A DNA stretch of 64,000 nt from Dokdonella_A sp963758365. Its GTDB lineage: Bacteria > Pseudomonadota > Gammaproteobacteria > Xanthomonadales > Rhodanobacteraceae. Numbering within the stretch: position 1 is the stretch's first letter; every line of letters starts with the position of its first letter. The stretch lies in the NCBI GenBank assembly GCA_963758365.1, contig CAVWVB010000001.1, positions 1,736,001-1,800,000 on the forward strand, written 5' to 3'. The notes under the pieces are model-generated. The model was not told the DNA's origin. It searched no databases and was given only the letters and a program-made list of their open reading frames with translations. This document shows positions 20,001-27,710 of the stretch, in pieces. The position numbers were made by a program, and so were the translations under genes.

Positions 20001-20253
20001 CTGCGCCGAAGTAGTACATCCCCGGGTCGCCCGCAACGCCGGTCACCGCGAGCGCCCGCCCGCCGCGGTACGGTCCGATGCCGCGCCATCGCATCGCGTT
20101 GAACAGCGACTCGTCGACCGACGCGGCGGTTGGGGCTTGCGGCGATCTTGCGGCGATCGCCGGCGCCGCAATCGCGGACGCCGTGACCAGCATTCCGACG
20201 AGCAGACCGAGCGCGACGCGGCACGAGCGTGAACTGACCGGGGACAGGTTCAA
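17059..20253 (-). CDS. Large exported sortilin/VPS10-type BNR-repeat protein
   Basis: A 1064-residue protein. The start is a TTG at 20253 with AGGAG seven bases upstream; the signal peptide runs through ALGLLVGMLVTASAIAAPA. The body is many BNR/Asp-box blades of the sortilin type: GVWKTANSGASWTPIF, GVYKTSDGGKTWAHVG, GVFRTIDGGKTWKKVL, GLYRSSDEGATWTEL, GLYRSDDGGQHWKL. Opening SLFNAMRWRGIGPYRGGRA is typical of this bacterial family, often annotated as glycosyl hydrolase although no activity is proven. After two propellers a C-terminal part (from about residue 760) has PPEWPD, NRMVWDLRVNDP and PPGQYQVRLAVDG, a FlgD-like beta domain, then a helical tail. It probably acts in the periplasm or at the cell surface. 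Confidence 0.92.
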   Translation of the reverse strand: MNLSPVSSRSCRVALGLLVGMLVTASAIAAPAIAARSPQAPTAASVDESLFNAMRWRGIGPYRGGRALAVTGVAGDPGMYYFGAVAGGVWKTANSGASWTPIFDSQPMSSIGAIAVAASNHDILYVGTGEGALRGNITYGDGVYKTSDGGKTWAHVGLRDSRQIGALIVDPANPDIVLVAAIGHAFGPNAERGVFRTIDGGKTWKKVLYKDDQTGAIDVTFDPRDPHVVYAALWQVRRQPWNFSSGGPGSGLYRSSDEGATWTELKGNGLPDGLLGRIDVSVSGADSRRIYAMIEAKQGGLYRSDDGGQHWKLVSQDGRVRQRAWYFSKIYADPKSIDTVYALNTGMLRSTDGGVKWELVPAPHGDHHGLWIDPLDPSHMINANDGGATVSLDAGKTWSTLDNQPTAQFYHVASDGNFPYRVYGAQQDNSNLAVDSFSDSGVITASNWFPAGGGECGFVVADPRNTNLIYSNSENQVVRFDKAVMQSQDISAWPVDNSGHPASELAHRFNWTSPLLLSPHDPDVLYAASEVVWKSTDHGHSWTTISPDLTRNDRSKQQASGGPLTKDITSVEYYDTIFALAESPLAKGMLWAGSDDGLVQVTRDDGRHWNAVTPKGMPSWSSIDMIEPSHYDRAVAYVAVDRHKLDDIKPYAYKTTDGGRSWTSIGTGLPDGAIVRVVREDPLRRGLLYAGTERGVFVSFDDGGHWQSLQLNLPASPIHDLVVHGDDLVVATHGRSFWILDDVTPLRQIRPGAAAAAVVLYAPQTAMRLHYPDEVDKHGAHGDNPPAGALIDYYLESAPKGELTVEILDAQGKTLRHLSSTHSTKEVQPPEWPDQIVPNDQIAAKQGMNRMVWDLRVNDPVQIPGAFYSGPTPRGPLVPPGQYQVRLAVDGTTYSVPLTVVADPRVANAETAIRATTDLSLAVEHDIDQLHRAVNAIRKMRAEFQRVDAALAKDPAGKALVADADGLSRRLDPIEQQLMQVNMKGSEANLAFPGMLNEQLATFALSIDGADTVPTTQHLAFYRSLHDRLENQLGLWRTLQDEGIAGFNVRLQERRIDPLDAGSS

Positions 20254-20297
20254 GGCGTTCTCCTGACGGGACGATCAAGGCCGCGACAGTACAACCT

Positions 20298-20676
20298 AAA
20301 CCGGGGTCAGAGTGCACTTTTCTGCCGTACGCCGGACAGCTGTCGCCGTGGACACCACGCCGCATGCATCGATTCTCCACGCGTGGGCACGACCGAGCGG
20401 CACCTGCCCCCAGGACTCGACATCATTGACGCTCCGCTGCACATCATCCAGCGCGGCGCCGATCGCCGCCGTGCTTCTTCGCCGCGATCGGCCGCGATCG
20501 ACATGTCCAGACCGGCGCATATCACATCGCGTGGCAGATGCCCGATGCGAACCGATGCGCGGATGGACGACCTCATTTGCCTCGAGAGGTCGCCGGCACA
20601 GGAAGGCCGACTCGCAGCGGCCATGCCACCGCCCGAGCGCCGGCGCGTACGCAACGAAAAGTGCACTCTGACCCCA
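20298..20676 (+). mobile_element. Decayed RAYT element flanked by class A REPs
   Basis: The stretch runs from a forward class A REP (20298-20322) to a reverse one (20657-20675). Between them is DNA clearly related to the first part of the intact RAYT element at 21505: the segments GACTCGACATCATTGACGC and ATCCAGCGCGGCGCCGATCG align with the RAYT start (LDVADVAQHVIQRGNDR). The reading frame is broken and most of the transposase gene is missing. It is thus a short internally deleted derivative that kept its REP ends. No gene is supported in 20254-20752 apart from this and the promoter of the next gene. Confidence 0.75.
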
Positions 20677-20698
20677 ATGACTTCCGGCCCATGGTTTA

Positions 20699-20735
20699 TT
20701 GTTATACGATATGTTTATTATTGTTTTACGATATA
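20699..20735 (+). promoter_or_regulatory. AT-rich promoter with two direct repeats (likely operator)
   Basis: In an otherwise GC-rich region this stretch is strongly AT-rich and holds two near-identical 15-mers, TTGTTATACGATATG at 20699 and TTGTTTTACGATATA at 20721. They are spaced 22 bases apart, two helical turns, as expected for a tandemly bound repressor. TATACGAT could also serve as a -10 box. The ribosome site GGAGGAAA and the ATG at 20753 follow at once. The HTH protein encoded in the same operon is the obvious candidate for binding here (inference). Confidence 0.55.
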
Positions 20736-20752
20736 CACGGAGGAAAGCCATC

Positions 20753-21265
20753 ATGACCAGCACATCCGCCCGGGCCCTCGCCATCGCGCGCCCGGTGATC
20801 CGCACTCTGACGATCCTCAACATCGTCTACGGTGCAGGCCTCGTCGTGCTGCTGGGTACCAGTTTCTTCATCGATGGCTGGCCGGAACGGCCACTCGGCT
20901 TTGACCTGACGCACCCGCATCCGCACCTGTCGCTCGGACTCCGCACGATCGTCGTCATCGGCGTGATCGGCGCGGCGATCGTGCACACGATCCTGCGGCG
21001 GCTGCTCGCAATCGTCGACACCGTGCGCAGCGGCGACCCGTTCATACTCGAGAATGCCAGGCACCTCGATGCGATTGCATGGAGCGTGCTCTGGCTCGAA
21101 GTACTGCGGTTCGCCGTCGCGGGCATCGCGTCGGCAGTCTGGGAGTCGGGGCGTATCGGCGCTTTCTCGATCGCTTCGTGGTTCGCGGTACTGCTGCTGT
21201 TCGTGCTGTCCGGTGTGTTCGCCCAGGGTGCGCGCATGCGCGCCGATCTCGAAGGAACCGTCTGA
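20753..21265 (+). CDS. DUF2975-family membrane protein
   Basis: A 170-residue integral membrane protein with about four helices: RTLTILNIVYGAGLVVLLGT, LRTIVVIGVIGAAIVHTIL, a helix around WSVLWLEVLRFAVAGIASAV, and FSIASWFAVLLLFVLSGVFA. The family block RLLAIVDTVRSGDPFILENA and the end FAQGARMRADLEGTV identify DUF2975. Such proteins are almost always encoded just before a small HTH regulator, as here (one base between stop and next ATG). The pair may form a membrane-coupled regulatory unit that controls its own promoter. A ribosome site GGAGGAAA is present. Confidence 0.88.
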   Translation: MTSTSARALAIARPVIRTLTILNIVYGAGLVVLLGTSFFIDGWPERPLGFDLTHPHPHLSLGLRTIVVIGVIGAAIVHTILRRLLAIVDTVRSGDPFILENARHLDAIAWSVLWLEVLRFAVAGIASAVWESGRIGAFSIASWFAVLLLFVLSGVFAQGARMRADLEGTV

Positions 21266-21266
21266 C

Positions 21267-21488
21267 ATGGCGATCGTCGTTCGTCTCGACGAGCAGCTGC
21301 ACGCGCGCCGCATGACGCTCACGGAACTCGCGTCGCGCATCGACATCACCCTCGCCAACCTGTCGATCCTGAAGACCGGCAAGGCCAGGGCCATCCGCTT
21401 CTCCACACTAGAGGCGATCTGCGCGACGCTCGAGTGCCAGCCCGGCGACCTGCTCGCGTTCGATCCGGCGCTTCCTGCCGAGGAGTGA
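21267..21488 (+). CDS. Small Cro/CI-type HTH regulator, partner of DUF2975 protein
   Basis: A 73-residue protein made of one helix-turn-helix domain: MAIVVRLDEQLHARRMTLTE, LASRIDITLANLSILKTGKA, then FSTLEAICATLECQPGDLL. This is the YozG/XRE-type pattern (HTH_26) in which SILKTGKARAIRFSTL is the recognition part. It is translationally close-coupled to the DUF2975 gene. A decayed second copy of the pair lies at 27.3-27.7 kb. Autoregulation through the direct repeats at 20699-20735 is an inference. Confidence 0.88.
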   Translation: MAIVVRLDEQLHARRMTLTELASRIDITLANLSILKTGKARAIRFSTLEAICATLECQPGDLLAFDPALPAEE

Positions 21489-21504
21489 TGCGGTGCTCGC
21501 CCGC

Positions 21505-22338
21505 CCGGGGTCAGAGTGCACTTTCCTGCACGACGCCACGGCAACCTCCGACAGACAGCGGTCGCCGTGCACGCCACGCTGCGTGCATCGATTGCCAACA
21601 CGGGGACCACCATGCCGCGCCTGCCAAGACTCGACGTCGCCGACGTTGCGCAGCACGTAATCCAGCGCGGCAATGACCGTCGGCCCTGCTTCTTTGCCGC
21701 GATCGATCGTGTCCGCTACCTCGCCGACCTGCGCGAGATTGCGCTGCGCGAGGGCTGCCGGGTGCACGCCTACGTGCTGATGACGAACCACGTCCACCTG
21801 TTGATCACGCCGGACGCGGCGGGCCGGATCGCCCGCGTCATGCAAGCGCTCGGTCGACGCTACGTACGCTACGTCAATGACCGCTACCATCGCACCGGCA
21901 CGCTGTGGGAGGGTCGTTACAAGTCGTGCCCGGTCGACGGCAGTACCCACCTGCTGCGCTGCCACCGCTACATCGAACTCAATCCGCTGCGTGCCGCGAT
22001 GGTCGCCGACCCGACCGATTACCCGTGGTCAAGCTTCCATGGCAATGCGCTCGGCCGACCCGACCCGCTACTGCAGCCGCACCGCGCGTACCTCGCACTG
22101 TCGGACGACGCGACGCTACGGCGTGCGGCCTATCGTGCGCTGCTCGCGGAGTCGATCGATACCGCCGAGCTCGACGCAATCCGGCATCATGTGCAACGCC
22201 AGCATGCGTACGGTTCCGCGCGTTTTCGGGCGGCCATCGAAGCGCGACTCGGTCGGCGCGCCGGACCAGGCCGGATGGGCCGGCCGCGCAAGGACACGCG
22301 GGGAGAACCGGCGGAAAGTGCACTCTGACCCCGGTTTT
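21505..22338 (+). mobile_element. Complete RAYT-REP unit (class A REPs)
   Basis: The transposase gene is bounded by inverted class A REPs: forward GGGGTCAGAGTGCACTTTCC at 21507-21526 and reverse GAAAGTGCACTCTGACCCC at 22314-22332. RAYT proteins are HUH nucleases that recognise REP hairpins and are thought to spread them as REPINs. This unit is therefore the likely source of the class A REPs throughout the window. No target-site duplication is evident, as expected for this class. Confidence 0.85.
21612..22328 (+). CDS. REP-associated tyrosine transposase (RAYT, IS200/IS605-like)
   Basis: A 238-residue Y1_Tnp protein. It starts MPRLPRLDVADVAQHVIQRG, holds the HUH pair in VLMTNHVHLLIT, a RYVRYVNDRYHRTGTLWEGR block and the catalytic-tyrosine helix LLRCHRYIELNPLRAAMV, then TDYPWSS. 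These are family hallmarks: single-strand nicking and joining at REP hairpins. The C-terminus ends in ESAL because the stop codon TGA (22326-22328) lies inside the flanking REP. The gene looks intact and potentially active. Confidence 0.93.
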   Translation: MPRLPRLDVADVAQHVIQRGNDRRPCFFAAIDRVRYLADLREIALREGCRVHAYVLMTNHVHLLITPDAAGRIARVMQALGRRYVRYVNDRYHRTGTLWEGRYKSCPVDGSTHLLRCHRYIELNPLRAAMVADPTDYPWSSFHGNALGRPDPLLQPHRAYLALSDDATLRRAAYRALLAESIDTAELDAIRHHVQRQHAYGSARFRAAIEARLGRRAGPGRMGRPRKDTRGEPAESAL

Positions 22339-22348
22339 GACGGTTCGG

Positions 22349-23128
22349 TCAAACCGCGCTGTAGCCCCCGTCCACCGCGAGCACCTGGCCGGTGATGTGC
22401 TTGCCCGCATCGGACGCGAACAGCACGATTGCGCCCTTGAGGTCCTGGTCGTCGCCCAGTCGCTGCAACGGCGAATTGCCGATCAGCGCTTCTTCGCCGA
22501 GGGTGTTGATCAAGCCCTGCGACATCTTCGACGGGAAGAATCCGGGCGCCAGCGCATTGACGGTAATGCCGTGCCGGCCCCATTCCCCCGCCAGTGCGCG
22601 CGTGAAATTGACCACGGCGCCCTTGCTGCTGTTGTAGGCGATCGTCTGCATCGCACCGGGCGGATTGCCGCGCAGGCCGGCAATCGATGCGACGTTGATG
22701 ATCCGTCCGTAACGGTTCGGGATCATCGAACGCCTGCCGATCCGCTGGGTCAGCAGGAACAGGCCGCGGATATTGAGATCGAACACCTTGTCCCACGCCT
22801 CGACCGGATAGTCCTCCGCCGGCGCGCCCCAACTGGCGCCCGCGTTGTTGACGAGGATGTCCACGCGCCCGAGTTTCTCGAGCGCCCCGTCGCACAGCGA
22901 CGCGATGTCGGCTTCCTTCGCACCGTCGGCGGCGATCCAGTCCGCGTCGATGCCGAGCGCCTGCAGCTGCGCCTGCGCCCGTTGCAGTTCGTCGGCTTTG
23001 CGCGCCGACAGGACCAGCCGCGCGCCGTAACTCCCCAGGGCTTCGGCCATCTGCAGGCCGAGGCCACGCGAGCCGCCGGTGACGAGTGCGGTCTTGCCGC
23101 CGAGATCGAACAAATTGTTGCCCGTCAT
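22349..23128 (-). CDS. SDR-family NAD(P)-dependent oxidoreductase
   Basis: A 259-residue classical short-chain dehydrogenase. The cofactor loop is ALVTGGSRGLGLQMAEAL (TGxxxGxG), then NNAGASWG, the catalytic Ser in INVASIAGLRG, Tyr/Lys in YNSSKGAVVNF and the C-terminal QVLAVDGGYSAV. It resembles gluconate 5-dehydrogenase-like and acetoacetyl-CoA-reductase-like members; the substrate cannot be fixed. The start at 23128 (MTGNNLFDLGGK) fits the family length. It converges on the RAYT unit, whose right REP lies ten bases from its stop. Confidence 0.9.
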   Translation of the reverse strand: MTGNNLFDLGGKTALVTGGSRGLGLQMAEALGSYGARLVLSARKADELQRAQAQLQALGIDADWIAADGAKEADIASLCDGALEKLGRVDILVNNAGASWGAPAEDYPVEAWDKVFDLNIRGLFLLTQRIGRRSMIPNRYGRIINVASIAGLRGNPPGAMQTIAYNSSKGAVVNFTRALAGEWGRHGITVNALAPGFFPSKMSQGLINTLGEEALIGNSPLQRLGDDQDLKGAIVLFASDAGKHITGQVLAVDGGYSAV

Positions 23129-23373
23129 GATCGACACCCATCCCCTGCGCCTGGCCAAACGCTAGCAGATATCGCGCCTTCCCCGTCGCGGATTGTCGCG
23201 ATGCGGGATCGCCACTCAACGTGAACGCCATCGATGGGCCGGGATGCCATTGCCGGCTGCATCCTCAGGACCTGCCGCAATACCAGATGCGCCCCGCCGT
23301 GATCTTGTGACTACAATCAGCCCGTCGCGCCGCATCATCTGCCGGATTCAGCTTCTCAACTGCGGAGTCTCCA

Positions 23374-23871
23374 ATGGTCACCAAGACGAAAGCATTGGGC
23401 TTGTCGTTCGTGCTCGTAGCGTTTGCCAATTTCGGTGCAGATGCGTTTGCCGCGGATACGGCCGCGGAAGTGGCGGCGCTGCACGCCGTCGATCAATCCT
23501 GGCTGAAAGCCTACAACTCTGCCGATGCGGATGCCGTAGCCGTGCTCTACGACGAGCACGCAATCCTGCAGCCTCCGGGTTCCCCGGCCGCACACGGCCG
23601 TGCCGCAATTCGCGCGTTCTTTGCCAAGGATATGGCCGGATCGAAGAAAGCCGGTGTCGTGTTTCACCTCGGGCCGAAGCCCGACGGCGGCGCGAGCGGT
23701 AACCTCGGCTGGGTGTCCGGAACGTATACGGTCACCGACAGCTCGGGAAAAGTCGTCGACGCGGGCAAGTACCTGTCGGTCTCGAAGAAGGAAGCCGGCA
23801 AGTGGCTGTACCTGCGTGACACGTGGAATTCGGACGGCGCCGCGCCGGCAGCACCCGCCGAGGCCAAATAA
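23374..23871 (+). CDS. Secreted NTF2-like (SnoaL/DUF4440) protein
   Basis: A 165-residue protein with a signal peptide (LGLSFVLVAFANFGADAFAA) and an NTF2-like domain: VAALHAVDQSWLKAYNSADA, VAVLYDEHAILQPPGSP, GRAAIRAFFAKDM and LGWVSGTYTV near the end, typical of DUF4440. Members are periplasmic, of unknown function, sometimes acting as isomerase-like or binding folds. GGAG stands before the ATG. A cluster of three REPs follows three bases after the stop. Confidence 0.87.
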   Translation: MVTKTKALGLSFVLVAFANFGADAFAADTAAEVAALHAVDQSWLKAYNSADADAVAVLYDEHAILQPPGSPAAHGRAAIRAFFAKDMAGSKKAGVVFHLGPKPDGGASGNLGWVSGTYTVTDSSGKVVDAGKYLSVSKKEAGKWLYLRDTWNSDGAAPAAPAEAK

Positions 23872-23874
23872 GAA

Positions 23875-23955
23875 AAACCGGGGTCAGAGTACCTTTTTGT
23901 GGAAGGACACTCTGCCCCCGCTTTCGAAAGTGCACTCTGACCCCAGCCCTCGGAG
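23875..23955. repeat. Cluster of three class A REPs
   Basis: One forward copy (AAACCGGGGTCAGAGTACCTTT, from 23876) and two reverse copies (GGACACTCTGCCCCCGCTTTC ending 23935; GAAAGTGCACTCTGACCCC at 23935-23953) lie head to tail within 80 bases. The first two can pair into a hairpin like a REPIN. The cluster separates the NTF2-like gene from a truncated gene whose 5' part is lost exactly at the last REP. Confidence 0.8.
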
Positions 23956-24351
23956 AGTCTCGAATATTTCCTGAGCGCCCAGCACGGGCTCGATGCGTTC
24001 CCGCCACCGCGCGAACCGCACTACGCGCGACTGATCGCCTATCTGGCGAGGGTCTTGAACGGGCATGCCGATGCGCAGGAGTCGAGCGGGATACGCGCAA
24101 CCGTACCGGGCGCGGCGATGCAAGCGACGACCGCCGGCGCGCGATTCGACGCGTCGGTCCTGCGGCAGATCGAGACGCAACTGGCCGAACACATCGGTCC
24201 GCTGGCTCAGGACCTGGTCAAGCGCGCCGCAGCCAGCGCCGCGAGCATGGATGAACTCGTGCAGAAACTCGCGAGCGAACTGGACGCGGAGTCCCTTCGC
24301 CATCAGTTCGTGGAAGCGTGCTGGCAGATCCAGCGTACCGGCGCCTCTTAA
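23941..24351 (+). pseudogene. C-terminal remnant of a large regulatory protein (kinase-type tail)
   Basis: The frame opens directly after the TGA of the preceding REP and reads ESLEYFLSAQHGLDAFPPP, REPHYARLIAYLARVLNGH, then LRQIETQLAEHIGPLAQDLV and MDELVQKLASELDAESLR, ending QIQRTGAS at 24351. The last part matches the helical tail (IGP-x-A-x-x-L-V-x-x-A) found at the C-terminus of bacterial Ser/Thr protein kinases and related signalling proteins. There is no start with ribosome site, so the upstream domains have been lost. Identity of the parent family is a moderate-confidence call. Confidence 0.5.
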
Positions 24352-24409
24352 AAAGGTATCAGGGACATTTCGGGAAGAGCAGTCAGCGGAATTGTCCCTG
24401 ACACCTTTT
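24350..24409. repeat. REPIN, class B
   Basis: Inverted pair AAAAGGTATCAGGGACATTTC and AATTGTCCCTGACACCTTTT with a 20-base spacer. Class B consensus in the window is AAAAGGTGTCAGGGACAATTTC. It begins at the stop codon of the kinase-tail remnant and may end transcripts from both sides. Confidence 0.8.
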
Positions 24410-24492
24410 CATAGTCGGCGCCGGCCCGTACTCGCGCGGACCGGCGCCTGCCCTGGATGAGTGCGAAATCGAAGAGCGTTCCGCTACGCGAC

Positions 24493-25137
24493 TCAACCCT
24501 GAGGATCGTAGTATTCGCACGTAACCTGCGGGTTGAAGTTCGCGAACATGCCGGCGGGGTTGTGCTTCCACGCCCATACATGGAGTTCGTAAATGGCGTC
24601 CGGCAACGCAAAACGGTTCGGGAAACCTATGTAGTTTGCGGACTGCCCCATCCAGTCCGGCGCCACGCCCGGATTGGCCGCGTCCCAGATACCGGCGAAG
24701 ATGTTGTATTCGACCGCCACCAGCTGCATCGACCCGTGTCTGGTCGGCTCATAGACCAGGACCTCCGGATGCATCGGATCGGAAACACCGTCGCCAAACA
24801 GGTCGAAGCGGGCGTAGTGGACGCCCATGGCGCCGCCCGATGGGCCACTGACGCATTCGGTGGCCTTCACATAGCCATCTTCCATGGCGGCGCTCAAGGA
24901 TCGATACCTGCCGGTCGCATCACGCACCACCCGAACCAGGCCAACCGCGTGATGATCTGGCTCGGGCGCGGATTTGGCGTTGTCGGATGCCGCCAGCAAC
25001 GCTGGCGACCACGCAGCGGCAACCGCAACCATCAGCACGCTCATGGCTCCGATCAATCCGGTCCTGCGCGATCCCGTCGCCGAGAATCCGGCTCGGCTGG
25101 AATGTTCGATATGTAGATGGTTTGCATGCGTTTTCAT
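24493..25137 (-). CDS. Conserved exported protein of unknown function
   Basis: A 214-residue protein with AGGAG before the ATG at 25137. An n-region rich in His/Arg is followed by a hydrophobic core (LIGAMSVLMVAVAAAWSPALLAA). The mature part has conserved-looking blocks: ATGRYRSLSAAMEDGYVKAT, CVSGPSGGAMGVHYAR, PEVLVYEPTRHGSMQLVAVE and YELHVWAWKHNPAGMFANFN. Two cysteines remain. The pattern recurs in proteobacterial hypothetical proteins, but I do not know a function. It is divergent from the CadC-like regulator, with about 260 bases between the two starts. Confidence 0.82.
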   Translation of the reverse strand: MKTHANHLHIEHSSRAGFSATGSRRTGLIGAMSVLMVAVAAAWSPALLAASDNAKSAPEPDHHAVGLVRVVRDATGRYRSLSAAMEDGYVKATECVSGPSGGAMGVHYARFDLFGDGVSDPMHPEVLVYEPTRHGSMQLVAVEYNIFAGIWDAANPGVAPDWMGQSANYIGFPNRFALPDAIYELHVWAWKHNPAGMFANFNPQVTCEYYDPQG

Positions 25138-25394
25138 GGTTTTCTCCTACGTATGCGTTGTGTCGTCCTTTCGCGACCCGCGTCGGAAAGGCAGTCCCCT
25201 GCCCCAAGGCTGCTGGTTGATTTGCGGTGCGCCGACGGATGCCCCCGCGGACTCCGAACATCTGCGCGCAGCAAAGAGCCGGGTTGCCCAAGCTTGTCTG
25301 CCGGCGGCGCTTGCGTAAGGATGAAACCCTGAAGGAAGGATCAAGAAGCAGCGAAATTGCGCTGAAAATCGCAGTTCTCGCCCTGGAGCGACCC

Positions 25395-27329
25395 ATGTCG
25401 ACGCCGGGTTCAGCCCATCACATCTACCGGTTCGGTGAGTTCGCCCTCGACGTCGAGCGTGGCGCGCTGGTCAAGTCGGGCACCGACGTGCCGTTGCGAC
25501 CGAAGGCATTCGAGGTGCTGCGCTTCCTCGTCGAACACCACGGGACCCTGGTCAGCAAGGACACGCTGCTCACCGAAATATGGAGCCCTGCGGTCGTCAC
25601 CGACGACTCGGTCACCCAGTGCCTGACGGAGATCCGTCGCGCGATCGACGACCACGAACAGGTCTCGATTCGCACGCTGCCGCGGCGTGGTTATCTGTTC
25701 GACGCCCCGGTCAGCGGCCCACATGACGCGCCGTCTGATCGCGCGGCCGGCATGGCGTTCGATCCGGACGCGTCAACCGCGCCGACTGCGCCGACTCCCG
25801 CGACACACGCTCCGAATCGCTCGCGACGCCCGCTCCTGCTGATGACGCTGGCAGTGTTACTGCTTGCGTTCTGGTGGCATACCACCGGCGATCACCAGGA
25901 CGACGCGCGCGTGGCGGCCAAGCAGGCTCCAACGACGACGCAGGCGGCATCGATCGCCGTGCTCCCGTTTACCGACATGAGTCCGGACCACGACGAGGCG
26001 TACCTGGCCGACGGCATGTCCGAGGAAATCATCGACCAGCTCGTGCACATCCCGGGCCTGCGGGTCATCGCACGCACGTCCTCGTTCGCGTTCCGGGGAC
26101 GCGGAGCGGACATCGCCGAGATTGCCGCGCGCCTTGACGTCGCCAATGTGCTCGAAGGCAGCGTTCGCAAGTCGGGCGACCGGATTCGCGTCACCGTGCA
26201 ACTGATCCGGGCATCGGACAGCTCGCACCTGTGGTCACAGACCTACAATCGCGACCTCCGCGACGCGCTCGCGATGCAGGACGACATCGCCGCCGCGGTT
26301 GCCAAGGCGCTGAAGCTCAAGCTGGCCAAACGTGCAACCGGTGCAGCCGCACTGGTGACGAATCCGAAAGCCTACGAGCATTTCCTGCTCGGACGCTATT
26401 TCTTCAACCGGCGCGATGGCGGCGACCTGGAGCGTGCCTTGAAGGAGTACGAGCTCGCGCTGCAAGACGATCCCGACGATGCGCGCGCGTGGACCGGAAT
26501 AGCCGGCGTCCATCGCGTGCGCTTCTATGAAAAAGGCGCCAATCGACGCGACGAACTGGACGCGATGAAACAGGCCGTGGACCGTGCCCTGTCGCTCGAT
26601 CCCGCGCTGCCCGAAGCGCAGGTCAGGGCCGCCCACTACTACTACGCGGAAGGGCAATTCGACCAGGCGTGGGCGCATTACTACAAGGCCAAGGCGCTGA
26701 ACCCGGACGCGCCCCTGCTGCTTGGCCTCGATGCGGCGATCGCCGTCTCGCGGGGTCAATACGACCAGGCCGTCGCGCTATGGCGGCGCATCGTCGCCCA
26801 GGATCCGCTCGCGGTCGCAAACATCGCGAACCTCGCCGACTGCCTCGCCTACGCGGGCAACTACGAGCAGGCCAGGGCGGAATACGAAAAAGCCGCGGTC
26901 CTCGATCCGCGTGGGCGACCGGAAATCGATACCCAGGTCGCGCTCGTCCTGATCCTCCAGGGAGAGCCCGAACAGGCGTTGGCGCGCATCGCCAACCTGC
27001 CACCGAGCGCAGCGCGCGACGAAGTACTCGCAATGACGGGTTCGCTACCCGGGCGCGCGGCGGAATCGCAGGCCGCGATCCAAAGGCTCTCTGCCCGACC
27101 CGACGCCGCCAATGCGGTCCGCCTGGCCGAGGTGTATGCCTACCTGCAGCAGAACGGCGAAGCGCTGAAGTGGTTGCAGCGGGCCCGCGAACTCACCGGC
27201 AACTCAGCGGCCATCGAAGAAGCGCGGATGCAGGAAGCGTTGGCGTCTCCGTTCCTGCGCTCCCTGCAAAAAAGTGTCTGGGACAATTTCAGCGGTTCCC
27301 TTCCGGCTCCGGGCTCGCCGCACCAATGA
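25395..27329 (+). CDS. CadC-like transmembrane regulator: winged helix, TolB-like and TPR domains
   Basis: A 644-residue protein. Residues about 8-105 are an OmpR/CadC-type winged helix (FGEFALDVERGALVKSG, LRPKAFEVLRFLVEHHG, LPRRGYLF). A membrane helix follows at about 146-163 (LLLMTLAVLLLAFWW). The periplasmic part begins with a TolB-N-like domain, IAVLPFTDMSPDHDEAYLAD, GMSEEIIDQL, NVLEGSVRKSGDRIRV, and continues with TPRs. It is built like CadC-family one-component regulators that bind DNA in the cytoplasm and sense in the periplasm. GGAG precedes the start at 25395. The divergent exported protein at 24493 is the natural first target candidate (inference). Confidence 0.9.
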   Translation: MSTPGSAHHIYRFGEFALDVERGALVKSGTDVPLRPKAFEVLRFLVEHHGTLVSKDTLLTEIWSPAVVTDDSVTQCLTEIRRAIDDHEQVSIRTLPRRGYLFDAPVSGPHDAPSDRAAGMAFDPDASTAPTAPTPATHAPNRSRRPLLLMTLAVLLLAFWWHTTGDHQDDARVAAKQAPTTTQAASIAVLPFTDMSPDHDEAYLADGMSEEIIDQLVHIPGLRVIARTSSFAFRGRGADIAEIAARLDVANVLEGSVRKSGDRIRVTVQLIRASDSSHLWSQTYNRDLRDALAMQDDIAAAVAKALKLKLAKRATGAAALVTNPKAYEHFLLGRYFFNRRDGGDLERALKEYELALQDDPDDARAWTGIAGVHRVRFYEKGANRRDELDAMKQAVDRALSLDPALPEAQVRAAHYYYAEGQFDQAWAHYYKAKALNPDAPLLLGLDAAIAVSRGQYDQAVALWRRIVAQDPLAVANIANLADCLAYAGNYEQARAEYEKAAVLDPRGRPEIDTQVALVLILQGEPEQALARIANLPPSAARDEVLAMTGSLPGRAAESQAAIQRLSARPDAANAVRLAEVYAYLQQNGEALKWLQRARELTGNSAAIEEARMQEALASPFLRSLQKSVWDNFSGSLPAPGSPHQ

Positions 27330-27337
27330 TTTCGGAT

Positions 27338-27708
27338 CATTTTTATGCCTATACGGTTTTGCGATAAATATGGAGAAAGCCGCGGATCGGCGCCCTCTCG
27401 ATCGCTTCGTGGTTCGCGGTGCTGCTGCTGTTCGTGCTGTCCGGTGTGTTCGCCCAGGTGCGCGCATGCGCGCCGACCTCGAAGGAACCGTCTGACATGG
27501 CGATCGTCGTTCGTCTCGACGAGCAGCTGCACGCGCGCCGCATGACGCTCACGCAGCTTGCGGAGCGCATCGACATGCTCGCCAACCTGTCGATCCTGAA
27601 GACCGGCACGGCCAGGGCCATCCGCTTCTCCACACTCGAGGCGCGGCGCTCGGGTGCCAACCCGGCGCCCTGCTCGCGTTCGATCCGGCGCTCGATGCCG
27701 ACGAGTAG
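27338..27708 (+). pseudogene. Decayed second copy of the DUF2975-HTH pair
   Basis: This is near-identical at DNA level to 20720-21488 but with most of the DUF2975 gene deleted. Kept are the AT-rich leader (ATACGGTTTTGCGATAAATATGGAG), the last DUF2975 helix (FVLSGVFAQ, now frameshifted by loss of a G), and the HTH gene from 27497. The HTH copy lacks one codon in the recognition region (IDML for IDITL) and loses frame after FSTLEA. Neither product should work. The copy shows that the module once moved or was duplicated as a unit. Confidence 0.8.
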
Positions 27709-27710
27709 TG

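Noticed and set aside
17134..20232. Two long plus-strand frames opposite the sortilin-like gene
   Set aside because: Both are shadows of the 1064-residue BNR protein, which has repeats, signal peptide and ribosome site.
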